12,282 nt of DNA from Moraxellaceae bacterium (lineage in GTDB: Bacteria; Pseudomonadota; Gammaproteobacteria; Pseudomonadales; Ketobacteraceae). The translations under genes were made by a program, and so were the position numbers. The stretch covers positions 1,850-14,131 of the forward strand of contig NVVG01000118.1 in assembly GCA_002402125.1 (NCBI GenBank), given 5' to 3'. Below are positions 12,246 through 12,282 of the stretch, piece by piece. Numbering within the stretch: the first letter of the stretch is position 1; each line of letters opens with the position of its first letter. The notes beneath the pieces were generated by a model. It ran no database searches, was not told the origin of the DNA, and saw only the letters and a program-made list of their open reading frames with translations.

Positions 12246-12282
12246 TTTTTATATTTTAAATATGAAAACTTAATTTTAAATT

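Overview
The window looks like chromosomal DNA of a Bacteroidota bacterium, probably Flavobacteriales or Cytophagales. The reasons are the AT-rich composition with little Shine-Dalgarno signal, TAnnTTTG-like promoter traces, several short Bacteroidota-type Crp/Fnr regulators, a TPR + transmembrane + SpoIIE phosphatase sensor, small exported proteins, and a thioredoxin-fold protein with a GYNCVNC active site like that of Bacteroidota DsbD. This assignment is inference from gene style; no rRNA or other taxonomic marker is present. Every gene except one (2917-3339) is on the minus strand, so the window reads naturally from right to left.

Layout from left to right. 1-380 is the N-terminal part of a Crp/Fnr regulator that runs off the edge. 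436-2064 is a 542-residue class I methyltransferase with a duplicated N-terminal helical/winged-helix region and iron-methyltransferase-like motifs. 2221-2718 is a membrane-anchored unknown. 2917-3339(+) is a DUF4345-type membrane protein, tail to tail with a second Crp/Fnr gene (3344-3931). 4089-5686 is a compact unit of a third Crp/Fnr regulator, an outer-membrane beta-barrel protein and a coupled four-helix membrane protein. 5822-6808 is an exported thioredoxin-like protein. 6866-9193 is a 775-residue TPR/SpoIIE phosphatase. 9222-9779 is a GNAT acetyltransferase. 9994-12177 holds four small unknowns: one cytoplasmic beta-rich protein, one secreted protein, one lipoprotein and one acidic cytoplasmic protein.

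The most striking non-coding signal is a series of short structured elements lying directly after the stop codons of many of the minus-strand genes. Their outer boxes are variants of CTACAAC/TACTAAC and GTTGTAG/GTTAGTA, and they enclose imperfect stems. Three of them (401-446, 11658-11711, 12189-12245) keep an identical TTTCAATG at the stem tip while the stem bases change on both sides. This is how integron attC sites are built, and the genes around them (single, co-oriented, mostly unknown, plus an acetyltransferase) look like cassette cargo. No integrase is in the window, so a cassette array without integrase (CALIN-like) is a hypothesis. Some elements (5732-5810, 2181-2213) fit less well.

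Functionally the genes do not form one pathway. The Crp/beta-barrel/membrane unit is the clearest operon candidate, with a TTACCA-AA-TGGTAA palindrome between regulator and barrel gene as a possible operator. The phosphatase and the thioredoxin-like gene are consecutive envelope or signalling genes, each followed by an intergenic element.
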